Shown: positions 7,128-15,350 of the stretch, piece by piece
Layout: every line of letters starts with the position of its first letter
Position numbering within the stretch: the first letter of the stretch is position 1
Assembly: GCA_024103135.1 (NCBI GenBank)
Contig: JAGFIZ010000056.1
Coordinates: forward strand, 1-35,195
DNA length: 35,195 nt
DNA from: Bradyrhizobiaceae bacterium
Lineage (GTDB): Bacteria; Bacteroidota; Ignavibacteria; Kapaibacteriales; Kapaibacteriaceae
Direction: 5' to 3'
Position numbers and translations under genes: made by a program
The notes under the pieces: generated by a model
What the model was told of the DNA's origin: nothing
What the model saw: the letters and a program-made list of their open reading frames with translations, nothing else
Databases searched by the model: none

Positions 7128-8530
7128 GTTCCCGACAACAAACATTAGCTGGTGAAGCCACCATGTCTGGTGTTGGTTTGCATACAGGCAACGATTCTAC
7201 GATGACCATCAAGCCAGCTGCCGAAAACACTGGCTTCGTTTTTGTCCGCACAGACCTTCCCGGAAACCCGGAAGTCCCGGCCTTGGTGGACCACGTCGTA
7301 AGTCTTGCGCGTGGTACGACCATCGCCGTCGGCGATGCCGACGTTCATACGGTCGAGCATGTACTTGCTGCTCTCGTGGGGATGGGCATTGACAATTGTC
7401 GGATTGAACTCACGAACAACGAACCACCAATTGGTGATGGATCTGCACAACCGTACGTTGACATGATCAAACGGGCTGGCGTCGTCGAACAAGGTGCTAG
7501 CCGACAGGAACTCGTCATCACCGACACCATCCGGTACGTCGACGAACAGCGTGGCACCGAAATCGTTGCCCTGCCGAATCCCGAATACCGCGTAACGGTG
7601 ATGGTGGACTACAACAATCCGGCACTTGGGAGTCAGCACACCGGTCTCTTCAATCTCGAAGCAGAATTCGAGAAGGAATTTGCTCCAGCACGGACATTCT
7701 GCTTTCTCCACGAAGTCGAGATGCTTCACGAAGCTGGTCTGATCAAGGGTGGAAACCTTGAGAATGCCATCGTGATCATCGACGAAGATCTCACCGCTGA
7801 AGATCTTGAGAAAACCGTAAAGAAGTTGAACATTTCCGACAACGCCCTGCTTGGCACACCGTCAGCCGCGAACAGTCAGAAACTCCGCTTCCGCAACGAA
7901 CCAGCTCGCCATAAGCTGCTGGATATGATCGGCGACCTTGCACTGGTCGGTGCACGAATCACGGGACAGGTGCTTGCTGCACGACCCGGACATGCCAGTA
8001 ACATTGCCTTTGCACGGTTGTTGCGCGAAGAGTACAAGAAGCAACGTAAGGGACCGTGGATCCGATCGGTCGACACTACGACGACGCATTTCAACTGTCA
8101 GGACATTCTGCGCATCATGCCACATCGGTATCCATTCTTGTTGGTTGATCGCATTATCGAGTTCGACGAGGTGAACAAGCGTATCCTAGGTCTGAAGAAC
8201 ATCTCCTTCAACGAGCCACAGTTCATGGGACATTTCCCTGGACGCCCCATCTTCCCAGGGGTACTCATTACCGAGGCCATGGCACAGACCGGCTGTATGC
8301 TGCTTCTCGCAGAGGGCATGGATGTTTCTCAGAAACTCGTAGTGTTCACTGGCATGAACAACGTTAAGTTTCGTAAAGAAGTCAACCCTGGCGATCAACT
8401 ACTCATGGACGTCAAGCTTATCAAGTACCGTTTCAACATAGTCCAGCTTGAAGCACGCGCATACGTTGGATCGACGCTTGTTGCTGAGGCCGATCTTTCT
8501 GCCGCCGTCGTCGACAGGGAGGTCAAGTGA
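7124..8530 (+). CDS. lpxC/fabZ: bifunctional LpxC deacetylase / FabZ dehydratase fusion
   Basis: 468 aa. Residues 1-310 are LpxC, the zinc-dependent deacetylase that commits UDP-3-O-acyl-GlcNAc to lipid A: HTVEH with metal His79, the region around Glu78, RHKLLDMIGDL with His263 and Asp267, and catalytic-type His290 in ARPGH. Residues about 325-468 are FabZ, the 3-hydroxyacyl-ACP dehydratase: MPHRYPFLLVDR, His370 in FMGHFPGRP and Glu384 in LITEAMAQ. The two enzymes compete for 3-hydroxyacyl-ACP (lipid A versus phospholipid), so fusion fixes their ratio. This fusion is characteristic of Bacteroidota, Chlorobiota and relatives. It overlaps lpxA by GTGA. Confidence 0.97.
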   Translation: MSSRQQTLAGEATMSGVGLHTGNDSTMTIKPAAENTGFVFVRTDLPGNPEVPALVDHVVSLARGTTIAVGDADVHTVEHVLAALVGMGIDNCRIELTNNEPPIGDGSAQPYVDMIKRAGVVEQGASRQELVITDTIRYVDEQRGTEIVALPNPEYRVTVMVDYNNPALGSQHTGLFNLEAEFEKEFAPARTFCFLHEVEMLHEAGLIKGGNLENAIVIIDEDLTAEDLEKTVKKLNISDNALLGTPSAANSQKLRFRNEPARHKLLDMIGDLALVGARITGQVLAARPGHASNIAFARLLREEYKKQRKGPWIRSVDTTTTHFNCQDILRIMPHRYPFLLVDRIIEFDEVNKRILGLKNISFNEPQFMGHFPGRPIFPGVLITEAMAQTGCMLLLAEGMDVSQKLVVFTGMNNVKFRKEVNPGDQLLMDVKLIKYRFNIVQLEARAYVGSTLVAEADLSAAVVDREVK

Positions 8531-9327
8531 GCACCATTCATCCCACGGCCATCGTCCACCCTGACGCTCAACTTGCTGACGATGTAGTTGTTGGACCGTT
8601 TTGTATCATCGAAGCCGACGTTCAGGTAGGCCGAGGCACGCAGTTGCTCTCCCACGTAACCCTTGCCAACGGTGCACGAATCGGCAGTGATGTGCGAATC
8701 TATCCCGGTGCCGTCATCGGTACGGCTCCGCAGGACCTTAAGTATGCCGGCGAACCAACCTTAGCCATCATAGGCGACAGGACAACCATTCGTGAGTGCG
8801 TGACGGTGAATCGTGGAACGGTTGCAACAGGGAAGGCCCAGGTTGGCAATGATGTCTTGCTCATGGCCTACGTCCATGTAGCTCATGACTGTGTAGTGAG
8901 TGATAAGGTGATCATCGCCAATTCGACACAGCTAGGCGGACATGTTGAAATCGGCTATCATGCCGTGGTAGGGGGCTTATGCGCCTTACATCAGTTCACC
9001 TGGATTGGTGCTCATACCATGATTGCTGGTGCCACACGGGTGGTCAAGGACATTCCGCCATTCACGCTGGCGGCAAGAGAACCAGTGTGTATCGAAGGAC
9101 TCAATACCGTCGGACTTCGCCGACGTGGCTTCAGTTCAGAGTCGATTGCCGAACTCAATGCCTTCTACCGTTTTATCTATGCAGGCGGTCGGAACATCAG
9201 CGACGCATTGCGCGAGTACGAAGCTTCACATCCTTCACCATCAGAGAATATCCTGTCAGCCATTGCCTTTATCCGCTCAAGCAAACGCGGGATTGCGCGC
9301 TGGCACGATCAAATTGGAACACACTGA
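8527..9327 (+). CDS. lpxA: UDP-N-acetylglucosamine O-acyltransferase LpxA
   Basis: 266 aa, GTG start overlapping the fabZ stop (GTGA). It catalyses the first lipid A step, moving a 3-hydroxyacyl group from ACP to UDP-GlcNAc. Hexapeptide beta-helix repeats run from about residue 3 to 185, with the signatures GTAPQDLKYAGE and RECVTVNRGT, and YVHVAHDCVV with catalytic His120 (His125 of E. coli). The C-terminal helical domain (about 190-262) includes LNTVGLRRRGFSSESI. Length is normal. Sitting after lpxD and lpxC-fabZ, it completes the UDP-diacylglucosamine module. Confidence 0.97.
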   Translation: MSTIHPTAIVHPDAQLADDVVVGPFCIIEADVQVGRGTQLLSHVTLANGARIGSDVRIYPGAVIGTAPQDLKYAGEPTLAIIGDRTTIRECVTVNRGTVATGKAQVGNDVLLMAYVHVAHDCVVSDKVIIANSTQLGGHVEIGYHAVVGGLCALHQFTWIGAHTMIAGATRVVKDIPPFTLAAREPVCIEGLNTVGLRRRGFSSESIAELNAFYRFIYAGGRNISDALREYEASHPSPSENILSAIAFIRSSKRGIARWHDQIGTH

Positions 9328-9330
9328 CCC

Positions 9331-10128
9331 ATGTGGTCCAAAGCCCCCTTCCTCATCATTCTTCTTTGTTGTGCCCTGCAAGGTATTGCACAACAGAGTC
9401 CCGTACCCTTTGTTGCTCCAGTTGCCAATCCATTCGAGGCACGCATCGGCAGCATGTATCAGGTAGGCGCACAGAAACTGCGGTTGGACATTGGAACGCA
9501 GCTTGAGTTGATTGACGGTAGGAACGTCGATCAACGATCACAATGGAGTGCAGGAGTCGGCTTTCAAACGTGGACGCGGCTGCGGTCGGAAGCAAACTTC
9601 AAGTTTCCGGTAGAAACGGTTGACTATTGGTTTGGCGTCCACGGCATGTATGCCTTGGACAGTTCCTGGCAGGTGCGTTTACGTGTTGCTCACATTTCGT
9701 CGCATCTAGCTGATGGGTTGGCCGATAGCTCGGCGACCCTGCATCCAAAGCAGTTTGTCTACAGCAGAGAGTTTGCCGAAGCGTTGATCGGGTATCCCAT
9801 CGGACCGCTTCGTCCATACGCAGGCCTTACCCTTGTCTGGGCTACGAAGCCCGACGACCCCTCGTCAGTCGTGCCGCAGGCAGGGATCGACGTCCGCGAG
9901 CAGCTGACCTCCGATTGGTGGATAATCGGTGGGTACGACGTCCGCCTCGTCGGACTTTCCGACGTCTACACCGCTAACCACGCAGCACAACTCGGCCTGC
10001 TATACCAGACTTCGCCGAACAAGGGCATCTGGATCGGGCTATACGGCTATCACGGGAAGAGCATGCATGGCATGTTCTATCGAGGTCAGGACTCCTACCT
10101 TGCCTGCGGGTTCCAGGTGTTTTGGTAA
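9331..10128 (+). CDS. DUF1207-like putative outer-membrane beta-barrel protein
   Basis: 265 aa; signal peptide about 1-20 (CCALQGIAQQ). The mature part alternates aromatic and polar residues like transmembrane beta-strands and ends in an aromatic (FQVFW), a BAM recognition signal. HISSHLADG (about 118-126) and GYHGKSMHGMFYRGQDSYL (about 237-255) resemble conserved blocks of DUF1207 as I recall them (HxSSHLGDE and YYNGKSxxxxFY); this should be confirmed by HMM. The function is unknown. It starts 3 bases after lpxA, so it is co-expressed with lipid A synthesis, suggesting an outer-membrane or LPS-related role. It is shorter than the roughly 400 residues I recall for the family. Confidence 0.75.
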   Translation: MWSKAPFLIILLCCALQGIAQQSPVPFVAPVANPFEARIGSMYQVGAQKLRLDIGTQLELIDGRNVDQRSQWSAGVGFQTWTRLRSEANFKFPVETVDYWFGVHGMYALDSSWQVRLRVAHISSHLADGLADSSATLHPKQFVYSREFAEALIGYPIGPLRPYAGLTLVWATKPDDPSSVVPQAGIDVREQLTSDWWIIGGYDVRLVGLSDVYTANHAAQLGLLYQTSPNKGIWIGLYGYHGKSMHGMFYRGQDSYLACGFQVFW

Positions 10129-10129
10129 G

Positions 10130-10162
10130 GGGAAATACCCACATTTATCAAGAATATTTCCC
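10130..10162. promoter_or_regulatory. inverted repeat over the ychF -33 region
   Basis: GGGAAATA (10130-10137) and TATTTCCC (10155-10162) are perfect inverted copies, 17 bases apart. They lie immediately after the DUF1207 stop and end one base before the ychF -7 box. This placement suits either an operator covering the promoter or a weak terminator for the upstream operon; there is no T-run, so an operator seems slightly likelier. Confidence 0.4.
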
Positions 10163-10163
10163 G

Positions 10164-10171
10164 TAAATTTG
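10164..10171 (+). promoter_or_regulatory. -7 promoter element of ychF, probably leaderless
   Basis: TAAATTTG is an exact TAnnTTTG match. Only 7 bases separate it from the ATG at 10179, so transcription would begin at or next to the start codon. A poor -33 (TTTA at about 10144) lies 16-17 bases upstream. No Shine-Dalgarno is present. Confidence 0.5.
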
Positions 10172-10178
10172 CTGTTCT

Positions 10179-11270
10179 ATGGGAATAGCATGTGGCATCG
10201 TGGGGCTGCCAAACGTCGGGAAGTCTACATTGTTTAACGCACTTACGGCTAACGAAGCCGAAGCTGCCAACTATCCGTTCTGCACGATTGATCCAAATGT
10301 GGGTGTGGTAAACGTACCGGATCCGCGTTTGCAGAAGCTTGCCGCGCAGTATCAAACGGATAGGGAAGTACCGACTACGGTTGAGTTCGTGGATATTGCT
10401 GGTTTGGTGAAGGGGGCTTCGAAAGGCGAAGGACTCGGCAACCAATTTCTGGGCAACATCCGCTCATGCGATGCCGTGGCACACGTTGTCCGCTGTTTCA
10501 ACGAGGACAACGTCGTCCACGTACACGGCAAGGTCGACCCCTTGCACGACATCGACATTATCGAGACGGAGCTCATCCTCAAGGATGTCGAGACCGTAAC
10601 CAAGCGCATGGAAGCCACGCAGAAGAAGGTGCGTGCCAATGACAAGGATGCCAAGGAAGAGTATGAAGTCCTTGATCAGCTCCTCAAGCATCTGGACACT
10701 GGAAAGCCGGCGCGGACATTTGCTCGTGAAGAGCCAAACACCTGGCTCAAGAGTCTGCAACTCCTTACCGACAAGCCCGTGATGTATATCGCCAATACCG
10801 ATGAGCACGGTGTTACTCACAGCAACCCGATGGTTGAAGCGGTCAAGGAGCGAGCAGCAGCAGAGGGAGCCGTCGTAGTACCCATCTGCGCAAAGATCGA
10901 AGCCGAGATTGCCCAGTTAGAACCGGAAGACAGAGCAGAATTCCTTGCCGACCTGGGTATGACCGAACCTGGACTGGACAGAGTTATTCGTGAGGCCTAT
11001 CGTTTGCTCGGTTTGCTGACCTACTTTACGGCAGGAAAGAAGGAAACTCGCGCCTGGACGGTCACGGCAGGGAGCACGGCTCCACAGGCGGCAGGCGTGA
11101 TTCACACGGACTTCGAGAAGGGCTTCATCCGGGCAGAAGTCATGGGATATGACGATTGGGTGAAACATGGATCAGAACAAGCAGTAAAAGAGGCCGGCGC
11201 ATATCGGGTTGAGGGGAAGGAGTACATCGTTCGCGATGGCGACATCATGTATTTCCGTTTTAACGTGTAA
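10179..11270 (+). CDS. ychF: YchF/Obg-family redox-regulated ATPase
   Basis: 363 aa, the usual size. The P-loop GLPNVGKS (residues 9-16) is followed by FVDIAGLVKGASKGEGLGNQ (switch II region) and YIANTDE in place of the canonical NKxD, a YchF hallmark explaining ATP rather than GTP preference. A coiled-coil arm spans about 130-195, and the C-terminal TGS domain includes FEKGFIRAEVMGYDDW and REGKEYIVRDGDIMYFRFNV-like text. YchF (OLA1 in eukaryotes) binds ribosomes and modulates stress responses. It is the first gene after a promoter-like box and is probably transcribed as a short or leaderless unit. A weak hairpin follows. Confidence 0.96.
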   Translation: MGIACGIVGLPNVGKSTLFNALTANEAEAANYPFCTIDPNVGVVNVPDPRLQKLAAQYQTDREVPTTVEFVDIAGLVKGASKGEGLGNQFLGNIRSCDAVAHVVRCFNEDNVVHVHGKVDPLHDIDIIETELILKDVETVTKRMEATQKKVRANDKDAKEEYEVLDQLLKHLDTGKPARTFAREEPNTWLKSLQLLTDKPVMYIANTDEHGVTHSNPMVEAVKERAAAEGAVVVPICAKIEAEIAQLEPEDRAEFLADLGMTEPGLDRVIREAYRLLGLLTYFTAGKKETRAWTVTAGSTAPQAAGVIHTDFEKGFIRAEVMGYDDWVKHGSEQAVKEAGAYRVEGKEYIVRDGDIMYFRFNV

Positions 11271-11273
11271 GAA

Positions 11274-11295
11274 GCACGTTCCTTCGGTATCGTGC
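11274..11295 (+). terminator. weak hairpin after ychF
   Basis: GCACG (11274-11278) pairs with CGTGC (11291-11295); the full arms have two mismatches around a TTCG loop. It starts 4 bases after the ychF stop. Only a weak T-rich region follows about 30 bases later, so partial termination at best. Confidence 0.3.
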
Positions 11296-11348
11296 CAGTG
11301 GACTTATTGGTAACTGACTTATCGACACACATTTTTTTGGGAGACAAC

Positions 11349-13277
11349 ATGCGATTACGGATACTTGCCGTCGCAACCCTAGTTCTCACCGTCGTGGGAA
11401 CACTCAGCGCTCAGGAGCGTGGTAGTGTACCATTCAGATACGGTGCACACCTAGGCCTTAACTATAACATGGCCGGCGTTGGATACTCACGCTGGATCGA
11501 ATCTGCAGAGCGTCCATTCGGTTCGTACATTCCATACGTCCGGAACGACGGTAATGGACTCGGCCTGTATGCCGGCTTGAACGCCCAGTGGATGCTGCTT
11601 GACGTTCTTGGTCTGCAGACACGTCTTTCGTACGACAATCGCTATCTACAGGCGATCGACGATCAGTCCTATACGGCAGCGGACGGTTCGGCCATCAAGG
11701 ACGAGTATGACTTCATGACATCCTTGGTGAATATCGACGTGCTTGCAAAGTGGTACCTCGGTAATGAGTTTCACCTGACTGGTGGTGGTGGACTTGGCTT
11801 CAAGCTTAACAGCACCTACGACTACCGGATGAACTCCGTCGACCCACAGGTAAAGGACGTAGAAGTCCCTGGCTCGGCAATCGTTGGTTCGGCCGTCATC
11901 GGTCTTGGTTACGACATCCCGCTCAGCGAAGCTTCGGCCAAGTCGCAAATGTTCCTCACTCCGTTCCTGGAAATGTCGTATGCCATGGGCATGCGTACAC
12001 CACAGTTTGAGTTCCAAAGCGGTCTCGCCGACGGCTTGTCGATCGTGACACTACGCGCTGGCGTTGCGGTTACGATGGGCGACGTAGACGGTGCACGCAG
12101 TGGCGACATGGGATCTGGAAAGTTCTTCATGATCACGCCACCAGAAGATGGTATCCACGCTCATCGTATTGTCGAAGAGCGCTTCCCACTTCGTCCGTTT
12201 GTTTTCTTCGACAGTGCCAACACCGCAATCCCATCACGCTACAACAACATCAATGCTGGTGATACCAATGGCTTGATTGACCGTGCGATGACACAGTGGA
12301 CAGCTGACAATATCGACGATCTTCAAGAGCGTAAGTATCTACAGGGCGAAGTCTACTACAACCTGCTGAACATTATCGGATATCGTGCAAATCGTACTCC
12401 AAATGCACAGCTAACACTCGTCGGTTCAGACCCACGTGAAAAGAACGGTCAAACTCTTGCTGAAACCGTCAAGAACTACCTCGTGAACACCTGGAACATT
12501 GCTCCTGACCGCATCACGGTCAAGGGACAGTTGAATCCAAAGCGTCCATCTGGTACTGACCGCACACCACCAGAAGACAAGCCGTTCGCCGAAGCTGAAA
12601 ACCGTCGTGTTGAGGTAGAGTCGAACGTTGCCGACATTACTCGTCGTGCCGTACTCAAGACCGAACAACCAGCTCGCGAAGAAAACCAGGTGAACGTCAA
12701 GATCACCACAAACGAGAACATCGAATCGTGGCAGATGACCATTTCTGGTAATGGCGAGCGTAAGAGCTACGGACCATTCACAGGACGCGAAGCCTACATC
12801 GACCCAACAGGCCTGCTTAAGGATGGTCAGTCAGAAGAGACCTTTACTGCCGAAGTCATTGCGAAGACAACGGACGGACGTACACTGAGCGACGCCGCAA
12901 CGTTTGAGCTCAAGATGAGCAACGAATCGTCACATGCCGATCGTTACACCTTGATCTTCGAGTATAACGACGATGACCCAATCGGTCGTACCCGTGACTT
13001 CATTAACGACCTTGTACCACACATCCCCAATGGTGCTACAATCTTCATTAGTGGCTATACGGACAACCTCGGTAAGGAAGACGTGAACATGAAGCTTTCG
13101 CAGAGCCGTGCCGATCAGGTCAAGGCTCAACTTGAGCAAGGCCTCAAGGCAGCTGGCAAGAAGGCAACCATCCGTGCTACAGGTTACGGTGAAGACCCAA
13201 CCTATACACCGTTCTCGAACAACCTTCCTGAAGGCAGAATGTACAACCGTACGGTAATTGTTGACATTCTTCCATAA
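11349..13277 (+). CDS. OmpA-family outer-membrane protein with two OmpA-like domains
   Basis: 642 aa from ATG 11349, chosen because GGGAGA lies just upstream and the signal peptide (about 1-21, GTLSAQE) is then N-terminal; an upstream in-frame GTG at 11292 would precede it with 19 unlikely residues. Residues about 28-255 look like an 8-strand-type barrel (FRYGAHLGLNYNMAGVGYSR). A first, divergent OmpA-like domain covers about 283-425, ending AENRRVEVES. A Pro/Thr-rich linker domain follows, then a canonical OmpA peptidoglycan-binding domain (about 530-642) with FISGYTDNLG and LSQSRADQVKAQL. It likely tethers the outer membrane to the cell wall. Codon choice looks biased as for a highly expressed gene. 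Confidence 0.9.
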   Translation: MRLRILAVATLVLTVVGTLSAQERGSVPFRYGAHLGLNYNMAGVGYSRWIESAERPFGSYIPYVRNDGNGLGLYAGLNAQWMLLDVLGLQTRLSYDNRYLQAIDDQSYTAADGSAIKDEYDFMTSLVNIDVLAKWYLGNEFHLTGGGGLGFKLNSTYDYRMNSVDPQVKDVEVPGSAIVGSAVIGLGYDIPLSEASAKSQMFLTPFLEMSYAMGMRTPQFEFQSGLADGLSIVTLRAGVAVTMGDVDGARSGDMGSGKFFMITPPEDGIHAHRIVEERFPLRPFVFFDSANTAIPSRYNNINAGDTNGLIDRAMTQWTADNIDDLQERKYLQGEVYYNLLNIIGYRANRTPNAQLTLVGSDPREKNGQTLAETVKNYLVNTWNIAPDRITVKGQLNPKRPSGTDRTPPEDKPFAEAENRRVEVESNVADITRRAVLKTEQPAREENQVNVKITTNENIESWQMTISGNGERKSYGPFTGREAYIDPTGLLKDGQSEETFTAEVIAKTTDGRTLSDAATFELKMSNESSHADRYTLIFEYNDDDPIGRTRDFINDLVPHIPNGATIFISGYTDNLGKEDVNMKLSQSRADQVKAQLEQGLKAAGKKATIRATGYGEDPTYTPFSNNLPEGRMYNRTVIVDILP

Positions 13278-13946
13278 GTGGCTTCCCTTGGTCATACAGC
13301 ACGCCTTGTTCTAGCATCGCGTGACAGAGTCACTGCCGTTGCCGCATGGCAAGCACTTGGCTTTGAGACTACTAGTGAGCACCAAGGAATAACGTTTTTG
13401 ACAGATGGACAACTCCTGCTTGGCATTGCCGGGCAGGAGTTTCCTTTTTGTAGTCTTCTGTATCTAGCGGCAGGTGTCGACCCATCAACACCAAAACGTG
13501 TACAGTCAGACTTTCCACTACCCATCTTTCAACTCGGCACACCAGTCGACGATGCAGAGCGCGTAACCAAGGAACAGAATCCACTGCTTGGTTATGCCGA
13601 TGCAATCACCATCGGAGTGAAGGATGTGAACGGGGCTAAGGCAATCGCAGAGAACTGCGGCTTCTTTGTCCTCGAAGAATATGGTCAGCCATACCCACAA
13701 TGTGATCTTACCGATGGACTAATCACCATCGCCTTACAAGAAGGGCTCGTCGGCACGTACCTGACCTACATCACTGACATCGATGGTGACTTGGCTTCTG
13801 ATATTACAGCCTCGCTAAGCGATGCACTTGGCGATGCCCCCGGGTTCCGGGTGGAGTCGATTGAGCAAGCTGGCAGCCACACCTCAATGATTCGCATTAC
13901 CATGCCCGATGGAATGGTTGTGCTGGTTTCACAAGACGTTGATTAA
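13278..13946 (+). CDS. VOC (glyoxalase-fold) family protein
   Basis: 222 aa. The GTG start abuts the OmpA stop codon directly (TAAGTG), with no room for a separate ribosome site, so translation is probably coupled. The opening HTARLVLASRDRVTAVAAWQALGFETTSEHQGITFLTDG has the beta-alpha-beta-beta-beta pattern of a VOC module, with a second module from about residue 110 (DAITIGVKDVNGAKAIAENCGF). The metal-ligand set of glyoxalase I is not clear, so substrate and reaction are unknown. A strong terminator-like hairpin lies inside the gene at 13411-13451, which should lower expression relative to ompA. Confidence 0.65.
   Translation: MASLGHTARLVLASRDRVTAVAAWQALGFETTSEHQGITFLTDGQLLLGIAGQEFPFCSLLYLAAGVDPSTPKRVQSDFPLPIFQLGTPVDDAERVTKEQNPLLGYADAITIGVKDVNGAKAIAENCGFFVLEEYGQPYPQCDLTDGLITIALQEGLVGTYLTYITDIDGDLASDITASLSDALGDAPGFRVESIEQAGSHTSMIRITMPDGMVVLVSQDVD
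13411..13451 (+). terminator. intrinsic-terminator-like hairpin inside the VOC coding sequence
   Basis: Positions 13411-13424 pair with 13428-13441: 14 continuous base pairs (two G-T wobbles) around the 3-base loop ATT, followed by TTCCTTTTTG. Outer arms read AACTCCTGC and GCAGGAGTT. By shape this is the best Rho-independent terminator seen in the window, yet it lies at codons 45-55 of the open VOC frame, 134 bases after the ompA stop. Ribosomes translating the VOC gene would melt it, so it may end most ompA transcripts unless coupled translation continues. Confidence 0.65.
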
Positions 13947-14003
13947 CCTTGCAGGTTGACAACGTAACGTGTTCACTCATTCCACCAATAACCCACAACG
14001 TGC

Positions 14004-14666
14004 ATGAAACCAAGGCTGATCCTCTTTGATTTGGACGGAACACTACTCGACTCACAACGTGGAATTGAGCACACACTGCGGTTGACGCTGGCTGCGCATA
14101 ACGTCGACGTACCACTTGAAACATCAATGCGTTGGTGTATTGGCTCTTCGCTGTGGAGCATCTTTGAACACTACCTTCAAACGTCCGATCCACACGTGAT
14201 CAACGGGGCTGTGGCGATGTACCGACATATCTATCGCGACGGACCGATGTTCGAGTTTTCAATCTACCCTGGTGTGCAGGAATCACTGGCCATGTTACAC
14301 AGTCAGGGTGTGCGGATGGTCCTCGCAACAGCCAAGGTGCATGAACAGGCCAGAGAGATCGTGAACGCAACACCACTGTCGGCTTACCTTGCACATGTCT
14401 ACGGATCGGAGATTGACGGGACCAATGTGCACAAACGCGATCTGATCAGGCATATCCTACAGCAGGAACAAGTTGCTGCCGATCAAGCCATCATGGTTGG
14501 CGATAGGCACCACGATATTGATGGAGCAGCCGCCAACGGCATTTCCAGCATTGCCGCTGCCTATGGGTACGGCGACGTTGCAGAATATGAACGAGCATCA
14601 GCCATCATACACAATGCAATGCAACTTCCTGACGTGGTGTTTGCCTTGCCGACCACATCGCGGTAG
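14004..14666 (+). CDS. HAD-superfamily hydrolase, phosphoglycolate phosphatase-like
   Basis: 220 aa. HAD motif I is LFDLDGTLLDS with nucleophile Asp9 and acid Asp11. Motif II is the LATAK region (Thr), motif III is the Lys in HKRD, and motif IV is MVGDRHHDIDGA. The helical cap between about residues 18 and 80 is of the C1 type found in Gph/PgmB-like enzymes. Likely substrates are small phosphoesters such as 2-phosphoglycolate, which arises in DNA repair; the exact substrate cannot be read from sequence. It lies 57 bases after the VOC gene and 72 before the hydrolase gene. No Shine-Dalgarno is seen. Confidence 0.88.
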   Translation: MKPRLILFDLDGTLLDSQRGIEHTLRLTLAAHNVDVPLETSMRWCIGSSLWSIFEHYLQTSDPHVINGAVAMYRHIYRDGPMFEFSIYPGVQESLAMLHSQGVRMVLATAKVHEQAREIVNATPLSAYLAHVYGSEIDGTNVHKRDLIRHILQQEQVAADQAIMVGDRHHDIDGAAANGISSIAAAYGYGDVAEYERASAIIHNAMQLPDVVFALPTTSR

Positions 14667-14738
14667 TTTCGGCAGAGCGGTACTTGACGTACACTCAATG
14701 TACGGTCCTGAATGGCCCAGCGAATGTCTAGCTAGAAC

Positions 14739-15350
14739 ATGAAACCACAAATCCTCATCCTACACGGTGCATTGGGGTCAGCCTCGCAGTTCCAACAGTT
14801 CCAGCAGCAGCTGGGTTTTCCAACACTGGCGATGGACTTCATCGGACACGGCCAGGAGCCCGATGGTGATTCACCCTGGTCCATCCAGCTCTTTGCCGAT
14901 CAGCTGGAGCGTTACATCGAGTCCATGCCTGAGCCCCTTTCCATCTTCGGCTACTCCATGGGTGGATACGTTGCACTATGGCTATCGCTGCGCAGACCTG
15001 ATCTTGTGCCACGACTGCTGACCTTAGGAACGAAACTGGATTGGCAACAAGCCGACGTAGACAAGGCAGCCGAGAAGATGTCGCATGCAAAGACTCTCGA
15101 GCTCATGCAAGGTCTGGCATCCACGCCGCTGCTCACACCAGAGGTCATGAGCACCGTTACCATTCCTGTACGCTATTGTGTCGGTGACAGAGATTCAATG
15201 GTTCGCATCGACGAAACACAACGCTTCTATCGCGCAACACCCAATGCAGAGTTTGCCGTGTTGCCCAACACCCGTCATCCATTCGAGCGGGTACCTCTCC
15301 ACGAGATTTCGTGGCACGTGAGTCAATTCTTGGTCACTGCAACGCCGTGA
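14739..15350 (+). CDS. alpha/beta-hydrolase, MenH/BioH-like
   Basis: 203 aa, compact for the fold. The oxyanion-side HGALGSASQF follows strand 3, the nucleophile elbow is GYSMGG with Ser73, the acid is probably Asp152 (VGDRDSMV), and the base His180 (NTRHPFE). The lid is short. Relatives include MenH and BioH, but no neighbouring menaquinone or biotin gene supports either, so the substrate is open. The stop codon overlaps the queG GTG (GTGA), so the two genes are probably co-translated. Confidence 0.82.
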   Translation: MKPQILILHGALGSASQFQQFQQQLGFPTLAMDFIGHGQEPDGDSPWSIQLFADQLERYIESMPEPLSIFGYSMGGYVALWLSLRRPDLVPRLLTLGTKLDWQQADVDKAAEKMSHAKTLELMQGLASTPLLTPEVMSTVTIPVRYCVGDRDSMVRIDETQRFYRATPNAEFAVLPNTRHPFERVPLHEISWHVSQFLVTATP

